The notes: generated by a model not told the origin, from the sequence alone. A DNA stretch of 64,000 nt from UBA5109 sp965661005 (GCA_965661005.1 CBFICB010000006.1:1-64000); one strand, 5' to 3'. Shown: positions 9,191 through 18,505, numbered from the stretch's first letter. A program made the numbers and translations.

Positions 9191-9227
9191 TTGCTGACAT
9201 TTGTTGCTAAATTCGTAAAATGTGCAG
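9191..9227 (+). promoter_or_regulatory. Promoter-like direct repeat, copy 2, upstream of aroQ
   Basis: Second copy of the 37-bp element, 57 bp downstream of the first. It keeps CTGACA (9194-9199), the 16-bp spacer and TAAAAT (9216-9221). Transcription would start near 9228, leaving a leader of about 34 bases before the aroQ ATG. Confidence 0.58.
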
Positions 9228-9261
9228 CTTACTAATTAGACAACTATATACGCAGTGACAC

Positions 9262-9699
9262 ATGGCTTCTATTCTTGTACTAAATGGACCAAACCTTAAC
9301 CTTCTTGGCGATAGAGAGCCTGAGATATATGGCTCTGAGACCCTCGAAGATATTAATGCTGTTTTACAACAACAGGCCGAATCTGCTGGACATGAGATAG
9401 CCTTTTTACAAAGCAACGCTGAGCATGAAATTGTAGAGCGTATCCATCAAGCTAAAAAAGATGGTGTTAATTTTATCATCCTCAATCCTGGTGCATTTAC
9501 TCATACCAGTATCTCTTTGCGGGATGCTTTGCTTGGGGTCGAAATCCCGTTCATAGAAGTTCACCTTTCAAATGTCCATGCCAGAGAAAATTTCCGTAAA
9601 AACTCTTATCTTTCAGATATCGCGAAAGGCTGCATTGTTGGATTAGGAGCACAGGGTTATGAGTTAGCTTTGCAGGCTGCGGGCAAACAATTAGCTTAG
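9262..9699 (+). CDS. aroQ: 3-dehydroquinate dehydratase, type II
   Basis: Third step of the shikimate pathway, by the type II trans-dehydration enzyme. The 145-residue protein has the signature NGPNLNLLGDREPEIYG at residues 7-23 with the catalytic Tyr, the HTSISLRDAL segment, and EVHLSNVHARENFR with the catalytic His. It is the first gene of aroQ-accB-accC, the order found in Pseudomonas and many other gammaproteobacteria, and lies just downstream of the duplicated promoter-like repeats. Confidence 0.96.
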   Translation: MASILVLNGPNLNLLGDREPEIYGSETLEDINAVLQQQAESAGHEIAFLQSNAEHEIVERIHQAKKDGVNFIILNPGAFTHTSISLRDALLGVEIPFIEVHLSNVHARENFRKNSYLSDIAKGCIVGLGAQGYELALQAAGKQLA

Positions 9700-9744
9700 A
9701 TCACAGACATAAATTACTAGAGCATCAATCACAGAGAGAGCACA

Positions 9745-10197
9745 ATGGATATTAGAAAAGTAAAAAAACTGATTGAACTACTTGAAGAGTCAGGCGTTAA
9801 TGAAATTGAAATCAAAGAGGGTGAGGAATCCGTCAGAATAAGTCGTGGCTCCAGCATACAGCCTGCCCCTGCACCTCAAACATATCCTGTTGCAGCACCG
9901 GCTCCAGCTCCTGCAACCCCAGCTAGCAGCCCTTCAGTTCCAGACGAAACTCCTGCTTCACTAGCGCATTCTGTTAAATCCCCTATGGTTGGAACTTTCT
10001 ACCGCTCACCTTCACCCAGTTCTCCAGCTTTTGCTGAGGTCGGAAAACAGGTCAAGGTTGGAGATATAATTTGCATCGTAGAAGCCATGAAAATGATGAA
10101 CCAAATAGAAGCCGATAAAGCAGGTGTGATAGAAGCTATTTTGGTTGAAGATGGTGAGCCTGTTGAATTTGATCAACCCTTGGTCACCATTGTCTAA
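9745..10197 (+). CDS. accB: Biotin carboxyl carrier protein of acetyl-CoA carboxylase
   Basis: Carries biotin between the carboxylase and transferase halves of acetyl-CoA carboxylase. The C-terminal biotinyl domain holds the EAMKMMNQIEA site whose first Lys is biotinylated, and the preceding thumb segment is present. A Pro/Ala-rich flexible linker spans about residues 37-75, and the N-terminal helix IRKVKKLIELLEES is typical. At 150 residues it is close to E. coli AccB (156). accC follows after 43 bp. Confidence 0.97.
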   Translation: MDIRKVKKLIELLEESGVNEIEIKEGEESVRISRGSSIQPAPAPQTYPVAAPAPAPATPASSPSVPDETPASLAHSVKSPMVGTFYRSPSPSSPAFAEVGKQVKVGDIICIVEAMKMMNQIEADKAGVIEAILVEDGEPVEFDQPLVTIV

Positions 10198-10240
10198 AAT
10201 TTTCTTTCCCATATCCTTATTAAAAAGTTGATGCCCTTTT

Positions 10241-11581
10241 ATGATTGAAAAAGTATTAATAGCTAACCGCGGTGAAATTGCTCTGCGTATTTTACGAGCC
10301 TGCAAAGAACTCGGCATAAAAACTGTCGCTGTACATTCAACTGCTGATAAAGATCTGATGCATGTCCGCTTAGCCGATGAATCAGTTTGTATTGGCCCAG
10401 CTAAATCTGCAGATAGTTATTTAAATATCCCCGCTATTATCAGCGCCATGGAACTTACCGATGCTCAAGCTGTTCACCCAGGTTATGGGTTTTTATCTGA
10501 GAATGCAGATTTTGCCGAGCAAGTTGAAAAATGCGGGTTCATCTTTATCGGGCCAAGAGCTGAGACTATTCGTGTCATGGGCGATAAAGTTGCTGCTATT
10601 GAAGCCATGATCAATGCTGGAGTACCAACCGTGCCAGGCTCTAACGGACCAATCAATGATGATAATGCCCGTACATTAAAAATTGCTCGTGATATCGGCT
10701 ACCCTGTATTGATTAAAGCTGCAGCTGGTGGTGGTGGCCGCGGGATGCGTGTCGTTGAAAAAGAAGAAGACTTATTGAGTTCTATTACAGTCACTCAAAA
10801 TGAAGCCGGATCTTTTTTCGGCAACAGTATGGTCTACTTGGAAAAGTATTTAGGCAATCCACGTCACGTCGAAATACAGGTTATTGGTGATGGTGAAGGA
10901 AATGCCATCAGTTTAGGCGACAGAGACTGCTCTCTACAAAGAAGGCACCAAAAGGTTGTGGAAGAAGCACCGGCACCCGGCGTCACTGATGAAGAGCGAA
11001 AAAATATCATGGAGGCATGTATTCAAGCCTGTCAAAATATAAAGTATCGTGGTGCCGGCACTTTTGAGTTCCTCTACGAAGATGGAAATTTTTATTTTAT
11101 TGAAATGAATACTCGTGTTCAGGTTGAACATCCTGTTACTGAACTGATTACCGGCATTGATATCGTTAAAGAACAATTACGAGTAGCCTCTGGACTGCCT
11201 TTGTCTGTCACCCAAGATGAGATAACTATTAAAGGACATGCAATTGAGTGCCGAATTAATGCTGAAGATCCCAACACTTTTTTACCAAGTCCTGGTAAAG
11301 TGAATATTTTCCATGCTCCTGGCGGTAACGGCGTCCGTGTAGATTCACATATTTATAGTGGGTACACAGTCCCTCCTCATTATGATTCTCTAATTGCCAA
11401 GTTGATTACTTTTGGTGCCGATCGCAATGAAGCATTGCTAAAAATGGCAAATGCGCTTGAAGAAATGCATATCGACGGAATCAAATCCAACATCCCCTTG
11501 CATCAGGATATTATGCGTGATGAAGGCTTCATAGCCGGCGGTGTCAATATCCATTATCTGGAAAAGAAGCTTAAGCTTTAA
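10241..11581 (+). CDS. accC: Biotin carboxylase subunit of acetyl-CoA carboxylase
   Basis: Carboxylates the biotin on AccB using ATP and bicarbonate. The 446-residue length matches E. coli AccC (449). It starts with the N-terminal domain motif VLIANRGEIALRI and has the ATP-grasp glycine-rich loop KAAAGGGGRGMR (about residues 160-171) and the active-site stretch FIEMNTRVQVEHPVTE. It is co-directional with accB and prmA and likely co-transcribed. Confidence 0.97.
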   Translation: MIEKVLIANRGEIALRILRACKELGIKTVAVHSTADKDLMHVRLADESVCIGPAKSADSYLNIPAIISAMELTDAQAVHPGYGFLSENADFAEQVEKCGFIFIGPRAETIRVMGDKVAAIEAMINAGVPTVPGSNGPINDDNARTLKIARDIGYPVLIKAAAGGGGRGMRVVEKEEDLLSSITVTQNEAGSFFGNSMVYLEKYLGNPRHVEIQVIGDGEGNAISLGDRDCSLQRRHQKVVEEAPAPGVTDEERKNIMEACIQACQNIKYRGAGTFEFLYEDGNFYFIEMNTRVQVEHPVTELITGIDIVKEQLRVASGLPLSVTQDEITIKGHAIECRINAEDPNTFLPSPGKVNIFHAPGGNGVRVDSHIYSGYTVPPHYDSLIAKLITFGADRNEALLKMANALEEMHIDGIKSNIPLHQDIMRDEGFIAGGVNIHYLEKKLKL

Positions 11582-11597
11582 TTAGCAGGTAGAATTT

Positions 11598-12503
11598 ATG
11601 GGCTGGATTCAATTGCAGTTGAGTACCACCCCTGATCTAGCTGAAGATCTGGAAACTCTTCTAGAAACACTTAACTCTCTCGCGATTACTTTGATTGATG
11701 CTGCCGATCAACCAGTGTTTGAGCCTGCCCGAGGAGAAACTCCGCTTTGGGACAGCATCATCCTCACTGCGCTTTTCCCGGCTGAACTGGACCCCGAACA
11801 GCTCATGCGTGAACTTCGTCAAACTTACTTACCCAATCAGTTACCTCCTCTGGAACTTAAATTACTAGAAGATGAAGATTGGGAACGCGCATGGATGGAT
11901 AATTTTAAACCTATTTGCTTTGGTGAAAGATTATGGATTTGCCCAAGCTGGTCCAAGGTACCTGACCCGAATGCTATAAATATTATGCTTGATCCTGGAC
12001 TGGCATTTGGCACAGGAACCCACCCTACCACTGCGCTTTGTTTAAGCTGGCTTGACCAGCAAGAGTTAAAAGACAAGGAGCTTATTGATTACGGCTGTGG
12101 ATCCGGAATTTTGGGCATAGCGGCCTTGTTACTGGGGGCTAAACAGGTCATCGCTGTGGATAATGACCCGCAGGCATTAATTGCCAGTAAAAGTAACTGT
12201 GAAAAAAACCAAATTGAGCAGACAAAACTTCCTGTTTATTTACCTAAAGAGTTTGTGGAACAAATCAAGCTCAGCAAAATAAAGCCGGTTGAGATTCTGC
12301 TGGCCAATATCCTAGCAGGGCCCTTAATAGAGTTGGCGGCTTATTTTGCAGCATTGGTTAAACCCGATGGTAAAATCCTCCTTTCAGGCATACTTGAAGA
12401 ACAAGCGAAATCAGTAATAGCTGCCTATAAAACCTGGTTTGAATTCGAGCCCATCAAGGCTCATGATGGCTGGGTTAGAATTGTTGGACACCGAATAATA
12501 TAA
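11598..12503 (+). CDS. prmA: Ribosomal protein L11 methyltransferase
   Basis: SAM-dependent trimethylation of ribosomal protein L11. The 301-residue protein has an N-terminal L11-recognition domain and a Rossmann-like methyltransferase domain with the family signature DPGLAFGTGTHPTT, SAM motif I DYGCGSGILGIAA and the NILAGPL motif IV. It begins 16 bp after accC, and the next gene starts 7 bp after its stop. Confidence 0.95.
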   Translation: MGWIQLQLSTTPDLAEDLETLLETLNSLAITLIDAADQPVFEPARGETPLWDSIILTALFPAELDPEQLMRELRQTYLPNQLPPLELKLLEDEDWERAWMDNFKPICFGERLWICPSWSKVPDPNAINIMLDPGLAFGTGTHPTTALCLSWLDQQELKDKELIDYGCGSGILGIAALLLGAKQVIAVDNDPQALIASKSNCEKNQIEQTKLPVYLPKEFVEQIKLSKIKPVEILLANILAGPLIELAAYFAALVKPDGKILLSGILEEQAKSVIAAYKTWFEFEPIKAHDGWVRIVGHRII

Positions 12504-12510
12504 AAACACT

Positions 12511-14001
12511 ATGTCATCATTTATTACTCAATGCCCGAATTGTGAGACCTCAATTAATATCACTCAGGCGCAATTGAAACTTGCCAAGGGGAAAGTGCGT
12601 TGTGGTTTTTGCCTGCAAACTTTCTCTGCGCTTGAGCAGCAACTGTTTTTTGAAGATGAAGTACAAGCAAAAGAACAATCGCTTGATGAGTCAATAATTC
12701 AGAATCCTGATAACAATGAGAACAAACATGATATTTCCGAAGCCCATTCTGACAATAATGGTGAAAATGAAGAGCCCGCTTCTGATCAAGTCATAGAGAC
12801 TTCCCCTGAAGCAAATATTGAAAGCGCTACCGAAGAAGAAAACACCATTGGAGAAGCAAGCGCTATAGAAGATGAAAGTACTGATGAAAATACTATAGAA
12901 GAAGATAGCCATTACACTCACCCCCCCCACAAAACTGATAGTGCGGAAAAAAAAGAGTCCGAAACATCGCTACCTGAATACGAACAAACTGACAGCGGAA
13001 ATACCAGAAATATAGAAGCAGGTGATGAAGCCAAAGAGCCAGAAGATACTCTTTATATCGACGAAATATTGGAAGATAAAGAAGTAATAAGAACAGAAGA
13101 ACCTTCAGAAGAAAATATACAGATAGATGGCGATGAGTATTTAGCCAACAAGGAGGAAGAAAGGCTAGCATCAGTTAACGACGAAGAAGCGTTGAATCAG
13201 AATATTGAAAACCTGCCGAAAGGTTCAGAGTTAAAAGAATATCCAGAAGATAATGTTAAAGAAGAGTCTGGGATGCAAGAAGGCATAGAAGACCAGAACG
13301 ATATAAAAGAAATAGAAGACATCGACGCAACAATAAAAGACCAAGCACTGGAAATTGATTCTCACTCCATGGCCATCAGCCCATCTGGAGCTATAAAAAG
13401 GAAAGATGAATTACAAAGTCTGGAGGCGCTTTACGATGATGAAGCCCTGAATACAGATGGTAGCAACCCTGTTAACTCAATAAGTGAAGAGCCTATACCT
13501 ATATATCGACAAAATAGCCGCCCGGCTATTGTTACTGCTGTTTTATTTTCCAGTAATATCCTGTTAATTCTTGCCCTGGGCGCACAGTATGCCTGGGCAA
13601 ATTTTGATAGCTATCTGCGAGATTCTCGCTTTAGCAGCCTCACTGGATTTATTTGTAACTACGCTAACTGCCCCGAAATCGAACGCTTTGATTTAAGCGC
13701 TTTTGCTACTGACCAGCTCATTGTTAACTCTCACCCATCTATTTCTAATGCCTTGCAAATTGATTTTATCTTTCGCAATACGGCTGAATTCGAACAAGTA
13801 TTTCCTCTGGTGGAAATAAATTTTTCTGATCTCAACCGGCGACTGGTTGCCAACAGATTGTTTAAGCCTGATGAATACCTTGATCGGGAGCTTCAACAAT
13901 TCACCCATTTGCCTTCAAATTCTTCGATACAGATACGGCTTGAAATAGCCGACCCAGGCCCTGAAGCGATAAATTACTCCCTTAGCTTACGGACACCCTA
14001 A
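12511..14001 (+). CDS. Zinc-ribbon (MJ0042) / DUF3426 membrane protein with long acidic linker
   Basis: An N-terminal zinc ribbon has paired Cys motifs CPNC (8-11) and CGFC (31-34). A strongly acidic Glu/Asp/Asn-rich stretch follows (about residues 50-320), then one transmembrane helix (about 337-360) and a C-terminal DUF3426 domain. The topology would put the zinc ribbon in the cytoplasm and DUF3426 in the periplasm. The order prmA-DUF3426-dusB-fis is conserved in Pseudomonas. At 496 residues the protein is enlarged by the low-complexity linker, which also contains a run of eight C bases (12921-12928). Its function is unknown. Confidence 0.82.
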   Translation: MSSFITQCPNCETSINITQAQLKLAKGKVRCGFCLQTFSALEQQLFFEDEVQAKEQSLDESIIQNPDNNENKHDISEAHSDNNGENEEPASDQVIETSPEANIESATEEENTIGEASAIEDESTDENTIEEDSHYTHPPHKTDSAEKKESETSLPEYEQTDSGNTRNIEAGDEAKEPEDTLYIDEILEDKEVIRTEEPSEENIQIDGDEYLANKEEERLASVNDEEALNQNIENLPKGSELKEYPEDNVKEESGMQEGIEDQNDIKEIEDIDATIKDQALEIDSHSMAISPSGAIKRKDELQSLEALYDDEALNTDGSNPVNSISEEPIPIYRQNSRPAIVTAVLFSSNILLILALGAQYAWANFDSYLRDSRFSSLTGFICNYANCPEIERFDLSAFATDQLIVNSHPSISNALQIDFIFRNTAEFEQVFPLVEINFSDLNRRLVANRLFKPDEYLDRELQQFTHLPSNSSIQIRLEIADPGPEAINYSLSLRTP

Positions 14002-14093
14002 GCTAAAGATGTTTAAATTAAGTTTCGTTTAAACACTCCAACTTTTTTAGTAGAATAGCGGGCTTCGCTTTTCTCAAACAGGCTGCTCATTAA

Positions 14094-15089
14094 GTGATCC
14101 AAATTGGACCCTATACACTTAACTCTCAGGTAGTTCTAGCGCCTATGGCGGGTGTCACTGATCGACCCTTTCGCTTATTGTGCCGTCATTATGGTGCAGC
14201 AATGACTCCCTCAGAAATGCTGACCAGTAATATTCAACTCTGGAATAGTGAAAAGAATCGGCTGCGGCGCCAGCATAGTGGAGAAACTTCTCCTAGAGTA
14301 GTCCAAATAGCAGGCTCTGACCCACAAATGATGGCACAAGCAGCCCGTTTAAATGTCGATCAAGGCGCTCAGATAATCGATATCAACATGGGATGCCCGG
14401 CAAAAAAAGTACTCAAAAAGGCCGCTGGATCCGCCTTGTTAAAAGATGAAAAGCTGGTCAAAGAAATTCTTCACTCAGTAGTCAATGCTGTTTCCGTACC
14501 GGTAAGCCTTAAAATCCGCACCGGCTGGAGTCCTGCTAATCGCAACGGAACGACTATTGCGAAAATCGCTGAAGATAGTGGAATAAAATCTCTTGCTGTA
14601 CACGGACGAACCCGTGAATGCATGTTCCGTGGTGAAGTCGAATACGACACCATTGCCGCCATCAAGGAAATTGTTGAAATCCCAGTATTTGCCAATGGCG
14701 ATATTGATAGCCCGCAAAAAGCAGCAGCAGTTCTCTCCCACACATTGGCAAATGGCGTCATGATCGGGCGGGCAGCACAGGGACGCCCATGGATCTTCCA
14801 GCAAATAGACCATTATCTCAAGCACCAACAACTGATAGCCGGACCGTCCTTAAACGAACAAATGACTTTAATCCTGACTCACCTCGAAAATCTTTATGAT
14901 TTTTATGGTAGCTTTAAAGGGGTATTGATAGCGCGTAAACATGTCGCCTGGTATTGTCAAAATCTACCTGAACATAAGGCTTTTAGAGCTTACTTTAATA
15001 CTCTGGATGGTATTCAGCAGCAAACTGATGCGCTGCAAAACTTTTTCTCAACGCTAAAAGACTTTCCATGTAAGAAGGCCGCCGCATGA
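14094..15089 (+). CDS. dusB: tRNA-dihydrouridine synthase B
   Basis: FMN enzyme that reduces uridine to dihydrouridine in the tRNA D-loop. It has the family start APMAGVTDRPFR, the substrate/catalytic Cys motif NMGCPAKKV, the KIRTGW segment, and ANGDI and GRAAQGRPWIF near the FMN phosphate. It starts with GTG at 14094, where IQIGPYTL aligns with the E. coli N-terminus. The stop overlaps the fis start by 4 bp, the classic dusB-fis operon in which DusB helps fis expression. A TAGAAT -10-like box lies at 14051. Confidence 0.95.
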   Translation: MIQIGPYTLNSQVVLAPMAGVTDRPFRLLCRHYGAAMTPSEMLTSNIQLWNSEKNRLRRQHSGETSPRVVQIAGSDPQMMAQAARLNVDQGAQIIDINMGCPAKKVLKKAAGSALLKDEKLVKEILHSVVNAVSVPVSLKIRTGWSPANRNGTTIAKIAEDSGIKSLAVHGRTRECMFRGEVEYDTIAAIKEIVEIPVFANGDIDSPQKAAAVLSHTLANGVMIGRAAQGRPWIFQQIDHYLKHQQLIAGPSLNEQMTLILTHLENLYDFYGSFKGVLIARKHVAWYCQNLPEHKAFRAYFNTLDGIQQQTDALQNFFSTLKDFPCKKAAA

Positions 15090-15340
15090 GTGATGATATT
15101 AACAACAACTCTCAATCTTTAAAGCAATGTGTAAGCGAAGCATTAGAAGAATATTTGAGCCAGGTAGAGCAAGAGCACATCAGTGAACTTTACAACATGG
15201 TTTTGGGCGAAGTTGAAGCCCCAATGTTGGCCGTTGTTATGAAGCATGCAGGCAGCAATCAAAGTAAAGCAGCTTCTATGCTGGGTTTAAACAGAGGCAC
15301 CCTTCGTAAAAAATTAAGACAATATAATTTACTCGACTAA
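15086..15340 (+). CDS. fis: DNA-binding protein Fis
   Basis: Nucleoid-associated dimeric DNA-bending protein that regulates rRNA and growth-phase genes. The 84-residue protein has the core helices followed by a C-terminal helix-turn-helix (SNQSKAASMLGLNRGTLRKK). It is shorter than E. coli Fis (98) because the flexible N-terminal arm region is reduced, as in Pseudomonas Fis. It overlaps dusB (ATGA), so translation is probably coupled. Confidence 0.95.
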   Translation: MSDDINNNSQSLKQCVSEALEEYLSQVEQEHISELYNMVLGEVEAPMLAVVMKHAGSNQSKAASMLGLNRGTLRKKLRQYNLLD

Positions 15341-15372
15341 CTACAATATAAGCATAGGAAAACTTACTCAAT

Positions 15373-16944
15373 ATGACAGCAAAGACCTCGAATCCAGTTA
15401 GACGCGCCCTTCTCAGTGTATCCGATAAAACAGGCATCAAAGAATTCGCTGCTGCTCTAACAGCTCAGGGGATTGAATTAATCTCTACTGGCGGCACTTA
15501 TAAAATGTTAGCTGATGAAGGCATTGCTGTGACTGAAATTGCCGATTACACGGGCTTTCCTGAAATGATGGATGGACGGGTCAAAACTCTACACCCTAAA
15601 GTCCATGGTGGCATATTAGCCAGACGCGGCACTGATGATGCTGTTATGCAAGAACATGATATTCCTCCTATTGATATGGTTGTAGTAAACCTCTATCCCT
15701 TTCAGGAAACCATCGCTAAACCCGATTGTGATTTAGCCACCGCTATTGAAAACATCGATATTGGTGGGCCTACCATGCTTAGAGCTGCTGCTAAAAATCA
15801 TGCCCATGTAGCTGTCGTGGTTGACCCTAAAGACTACAATGGGATCGTTAATGAGCTTCAGGATAAGCAACAACACTTAAGTAAAGAAACCTGCTTTAAT
15901 CTGGCTGTTAAAACTTTCGAACACACCGCTCAATATGATGGTGCTATTGCTAACTACCTCGGGAAAATAACGACTGGCAATGAATTCCCACGCACCTTCA
16001 ATGCTCAGTTTATAAAAAAACAGGATATGCGCTATGGTGAGAACCCTCATCAGAAAGCGGCTTTTTATATAGAAGAAAATAATAACGAAGCCAGTATTTC
16101 CACCTCAACACAGCTTCAGGGAAAAGAGCTTTCTTACAACAATATTGCAGATACCGATGCCGCTTTGGAATGTGTGAAAAGTTTTACTGAGCCTGCCTGT
16201 GTGATTGTTAAACATGCCAATCCATGTGGTGTCGGTACTGCCGACAGTATTCTGAAAGCCTATGAAAAAGCCTATCAAACTGATCCCACCTCTGCTTTTG
16301 GCGGTATTATTGCCTTTAACCGGAAACTCGATGAAAAGACGGCTCAAACCATAACTGAGCGCCAGTTTACCGAAGTCATCATTGCCCCATCTGTTTCAGA
16401 AGCGGCCGCTAAGGTTATTAGCGCCAAAGCCAACTTGCGCTTACTGAGCTGTGGTAAGTGGCAAGACTCGAAGAATGCCAGCCTGGATTACAAAAAAGTT
16501 AAAGGCGGCTTATTAGTTCAGAATCTTGATACTGGCATTATCAATGAGTCTGATCTGACTATAGTGAGCAAGCGGTCACCTAGCCCGACTGAAATAGCCG
16601 ACATGTTGTTTGCCTGGAAGGTAGTCAAATTTGTTAAATCCAATGCCATTGTCTATGTTAAAGACCGGCAGACTATTGGCATTGGCGCCGGGCAAATGAG
16701 TCGAGTTTACAGTGCCAGAATTGCCAGCATTAAGGCAGCCGATGAGAATCTTGAAGTAGCAGGTTCGGTGATGGCTTCTGATGCCTTCTTTCCTTTTAGC
16801 GATGGTGTTGAAGCCGCAGCGGAAGCAGGAATCACGTCTGTTATTCAACCAGGCGGTTCAGTCAATGATCAACAGGTCATAGATGCTGTTGATGCAGCTG
16901 ATATGGCGATGGTATTTACTGGTATGAGACATTTTAGACACTAA
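15373..16944 (+). CDS. purH: Bifunctional AICAR transformylase / IMP cyclohydrolase
   Basis: Last two steps of de novo IMP synthesis. The 523-residue length is normal. The N-terminal MGS-like cyclohydrolase domain contains SVSDKTGI, STGGTYKML and GRVKTLHPKVHGG. The C-terminal transformylase domain has MRYGENPHQ, the active-site VKHANPCG and the SDAFFPFSDG end motif. It follows fis after 32 bp; purD lies 246 bp downstream. Confidence 0.97.
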   Translation: MTAKTSNPVRRALLSVSDKTGIKEFAAALTAQGIELISTGGTYKMLADEGIAVTEIADYTGFPEMMDGRVKTLHPKVHGGILARRGTDDAVMQEHDIPPIDMVVVNLYPFQETIAKPDCDLATAIENIDIGGPTMLRAAAKNHAHVAVVVDPKDYNGIVNELQDKQQHLSKETCFNLAVKTFEHTAQYDGAIANYLGKITTGNEFPRTFNAQFIKKQDMRYGENPHQKAAFYIEENNNEASISTSTQLQGKELSYNNIADTDAALECVKSFTEPACVIVKHANPCGVGTADSILKAYEKAYQTDPTSAFGGIIAFNRKLDEKTAQTITERQFTEVIIAPSVSEAAAKVISAKANLRLLSCGKWQDSKNASLDYKKVKGGLLVQNLDTGIINESDLTIVSKRSPSPTEIADMLFAWKVVKFVKSNAIVYVKDRQTIGIGAGQMSRVYSARIASIKAADENLEVAGSVMASDAFFPFSDGVEAAAEAGITSVIQPGGSVNDQQVIDAVDAADMAMVFTGMRHFRH

Positions 16945-17062
16945 AAACCTTTAGGAATAAAAGGCAAAAATAAGCGACTTGCTCAATTGTTTCTGTCAAA
17001 AACTTCAGTGATTAATAAATTATTATTTTGTGTAGGATTAAACTAGCGAAATAAACTGGTGA

Positions 17063-17105
17063 ATTAAAGAGCTGGTGTATTAAAGAGCTGGTGTATTAAA
17101 GAGAG
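17063..17105 (+). repeat. Short tandem repeat, 16-bp unit, upstream of purD
   Basis: The unit ATTAAAGAGCTGGTGT occurs twice in perfect tandem (17063-17078, 17079-17094), followed by a partial third copy (ATTAAAGAG from 17095). A degenerate copy (ATAAACTGGTGA) may precede it. It lies in the purH-purD gap and holds no gene. Confidence 0.8.
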
Positions 17106-17190
17106 AGGAGTTAAAGCAAGCAGAGCTTTCCTCTAATTGTGAAAAACAAGAAATTTTATACTGCTTCATTTGATCCCTTTGAGGTAGTTA

Positions 17191-18501
17191 ATGAGAGCCC
17201 ATATGAAAATAATGATTATCGGTAGCGGCGGCAGAGAGCATGCGCTGGCCTGGAAAGCATCTCAGTCTGATCAGGTAGATCAAGTCTATGTTATTCCCGG
17301 TAATGCTGGCACTGCCACTGAACCCAAAATAGAAAATGTGGCACTCGACCCTATGGATTTTCCTGCATTAGTCCATTTTGCCAAAACAAATAATGTTGGG
17401 CTAAGCATTATTGGCCCAGAAGCACCTTTAGTGGCTGGTATAACTGATTATTTTGAGAAACAAGGCTTACTGTGTTTCGGCCCCAGCCAAGGCGCAGCGC
17501 AACTCGAAGGTTCAAAAGCTTTTAGTAAGGATTTTCTGCAACGCCACAATATACCAACTGCAGCCTATCAAAACTTTACTGAAATCGAGCCCGCCATTAT
17601 TTACCTGGAAAAACAAACCTTGCCCATCGTGATCAAAGCCGACGGTTTGGCTGCTGGCAAAGGCGTCATTATTGCCGAAACACTAGATGAAGCAATAGAA
17701 ACCGTTAAAGATATGCTCTCCGGCAACAGCTTTGGTGACGCCGGACACCGTGTTGTCATTGAAGAATTCATGCAAGGAGAAGAAGCCAGCTTTATCGCTA
17801 TTGTGGATGGCAAGACCGCCCTGCCTTTTGCCTCATCCCAAGATCATAAAGCACGAGACAACGGGGATCTCGGCCCTAATACAGGCGGTATGGGCGCTTA
17901 CTCACCAGCTCCTGTCGTGAGTCCTGAAATACATGAACGAATTATGCAAGAGGTTATTATCCCTACGGTCAATGGCATGGCTGCTGAAGGTAATACCTAT
18001 GTTGGCTTTCTGTATGCCGGATTAATGATTACAGCTGATGGGGAGCCTAAAGTAGTGGAGTTTAATTGCCGTTTTGGCGACCCTGAAGCACAACCGGTGA
18101 TGATGCGCTTACAAAGCGATCTGGTAGAACTCTGTCAGGCAGCTTTGAAAGGCGAGCTCGATAAAGCCACTATTGAATTTGATTCTCGACCCGCTGTTGG
18201 TGTTGTGATGGCCGCCGGTGGTTATCCAAACTCTTACGAGAAGGGCAAAGTCATCAGAGGACTTGATGCCAAGCAAAATAAGGACTGCAAGATTTTCCAT
18301 GCAGGAACAAGCGAAAGTAATGGTGACATAGTCACCAATGGTGGGCGTGTACTTTGCGCAACAGCAGTCGCAAATTCAGTGACCTCAGCCCAGCAATTAG
18401 CCTACACATTAGTCGATCAAATTAGCTGGGATAAAGTATACTATCGAACGGACATCGCCCATCGTGCGATCAAAAGAGAAGCTTTAACTAAAAACGAATA
18501 A
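17191..18501 (+). CDS. purD: Phosphoribosylamine-glycine ligase (GARS)
   Basis: ATP-grasp ligase joining glycine to phosphoribosylamine in purine synthesis. It has the N-terminal IGSGGREHALAW and the ATP-grasp features KADGLAAGKGV, HKARDNGDLGPNTGGMGAY and EFNCRFGDPEAQ. The ATG at 17191 is preceded by a well-spaced GAGGT. An in-frame ATG at 17203 would give the more usual MKxxxIGxGGRE start. coq7 follows 4 bp after the stop. Confidence 0.96.
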   Translation: MRAHMKIMIIGSGGREHALAWKASQSDQVDQVYVIPGNAGTATEPKIENVALDPMDFPALVHFAKTNNVGLSIIGPEAPLVAGITDYFEKQGLLCFGPSQGAAQLEGSKAFSKDFLQRHNIPTAAYQNFTEIEPAIIYLEKQTLPIVIKADGLAAGKGVIIAETLDEAIETVKDMLSGNSFGDAGHRVVIEEFMQGEEASFIAIVDGKTALPFASSQDHKARDNGDLGPNTGGMGAYSPAPVVSPEIHERIMQEVIIPTVNGMAAEGNTYVGFLYAGLMITADGEPKVVEFNCRFGDPEAQPVMMRLQSDLVELCQAALKGELDKATIEFDSRPAVGVVMAAGGYPNSYEKGKVIRGLDAKQNKDCKIFHAGTSESNGDIVTNGGRVLCATAVANSVTSAQQLAYTLVDQISWDKVYYRTDIAHRAIKREALTKNE

Positions 18502-18505
18502 AACC

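Noticed and set aside
14471..14831. Two minus-strand frames of 96-118 codons over dusB
   Set aside because: Antisense to a well-conserved dusB, with no initiation signal or family similarity.
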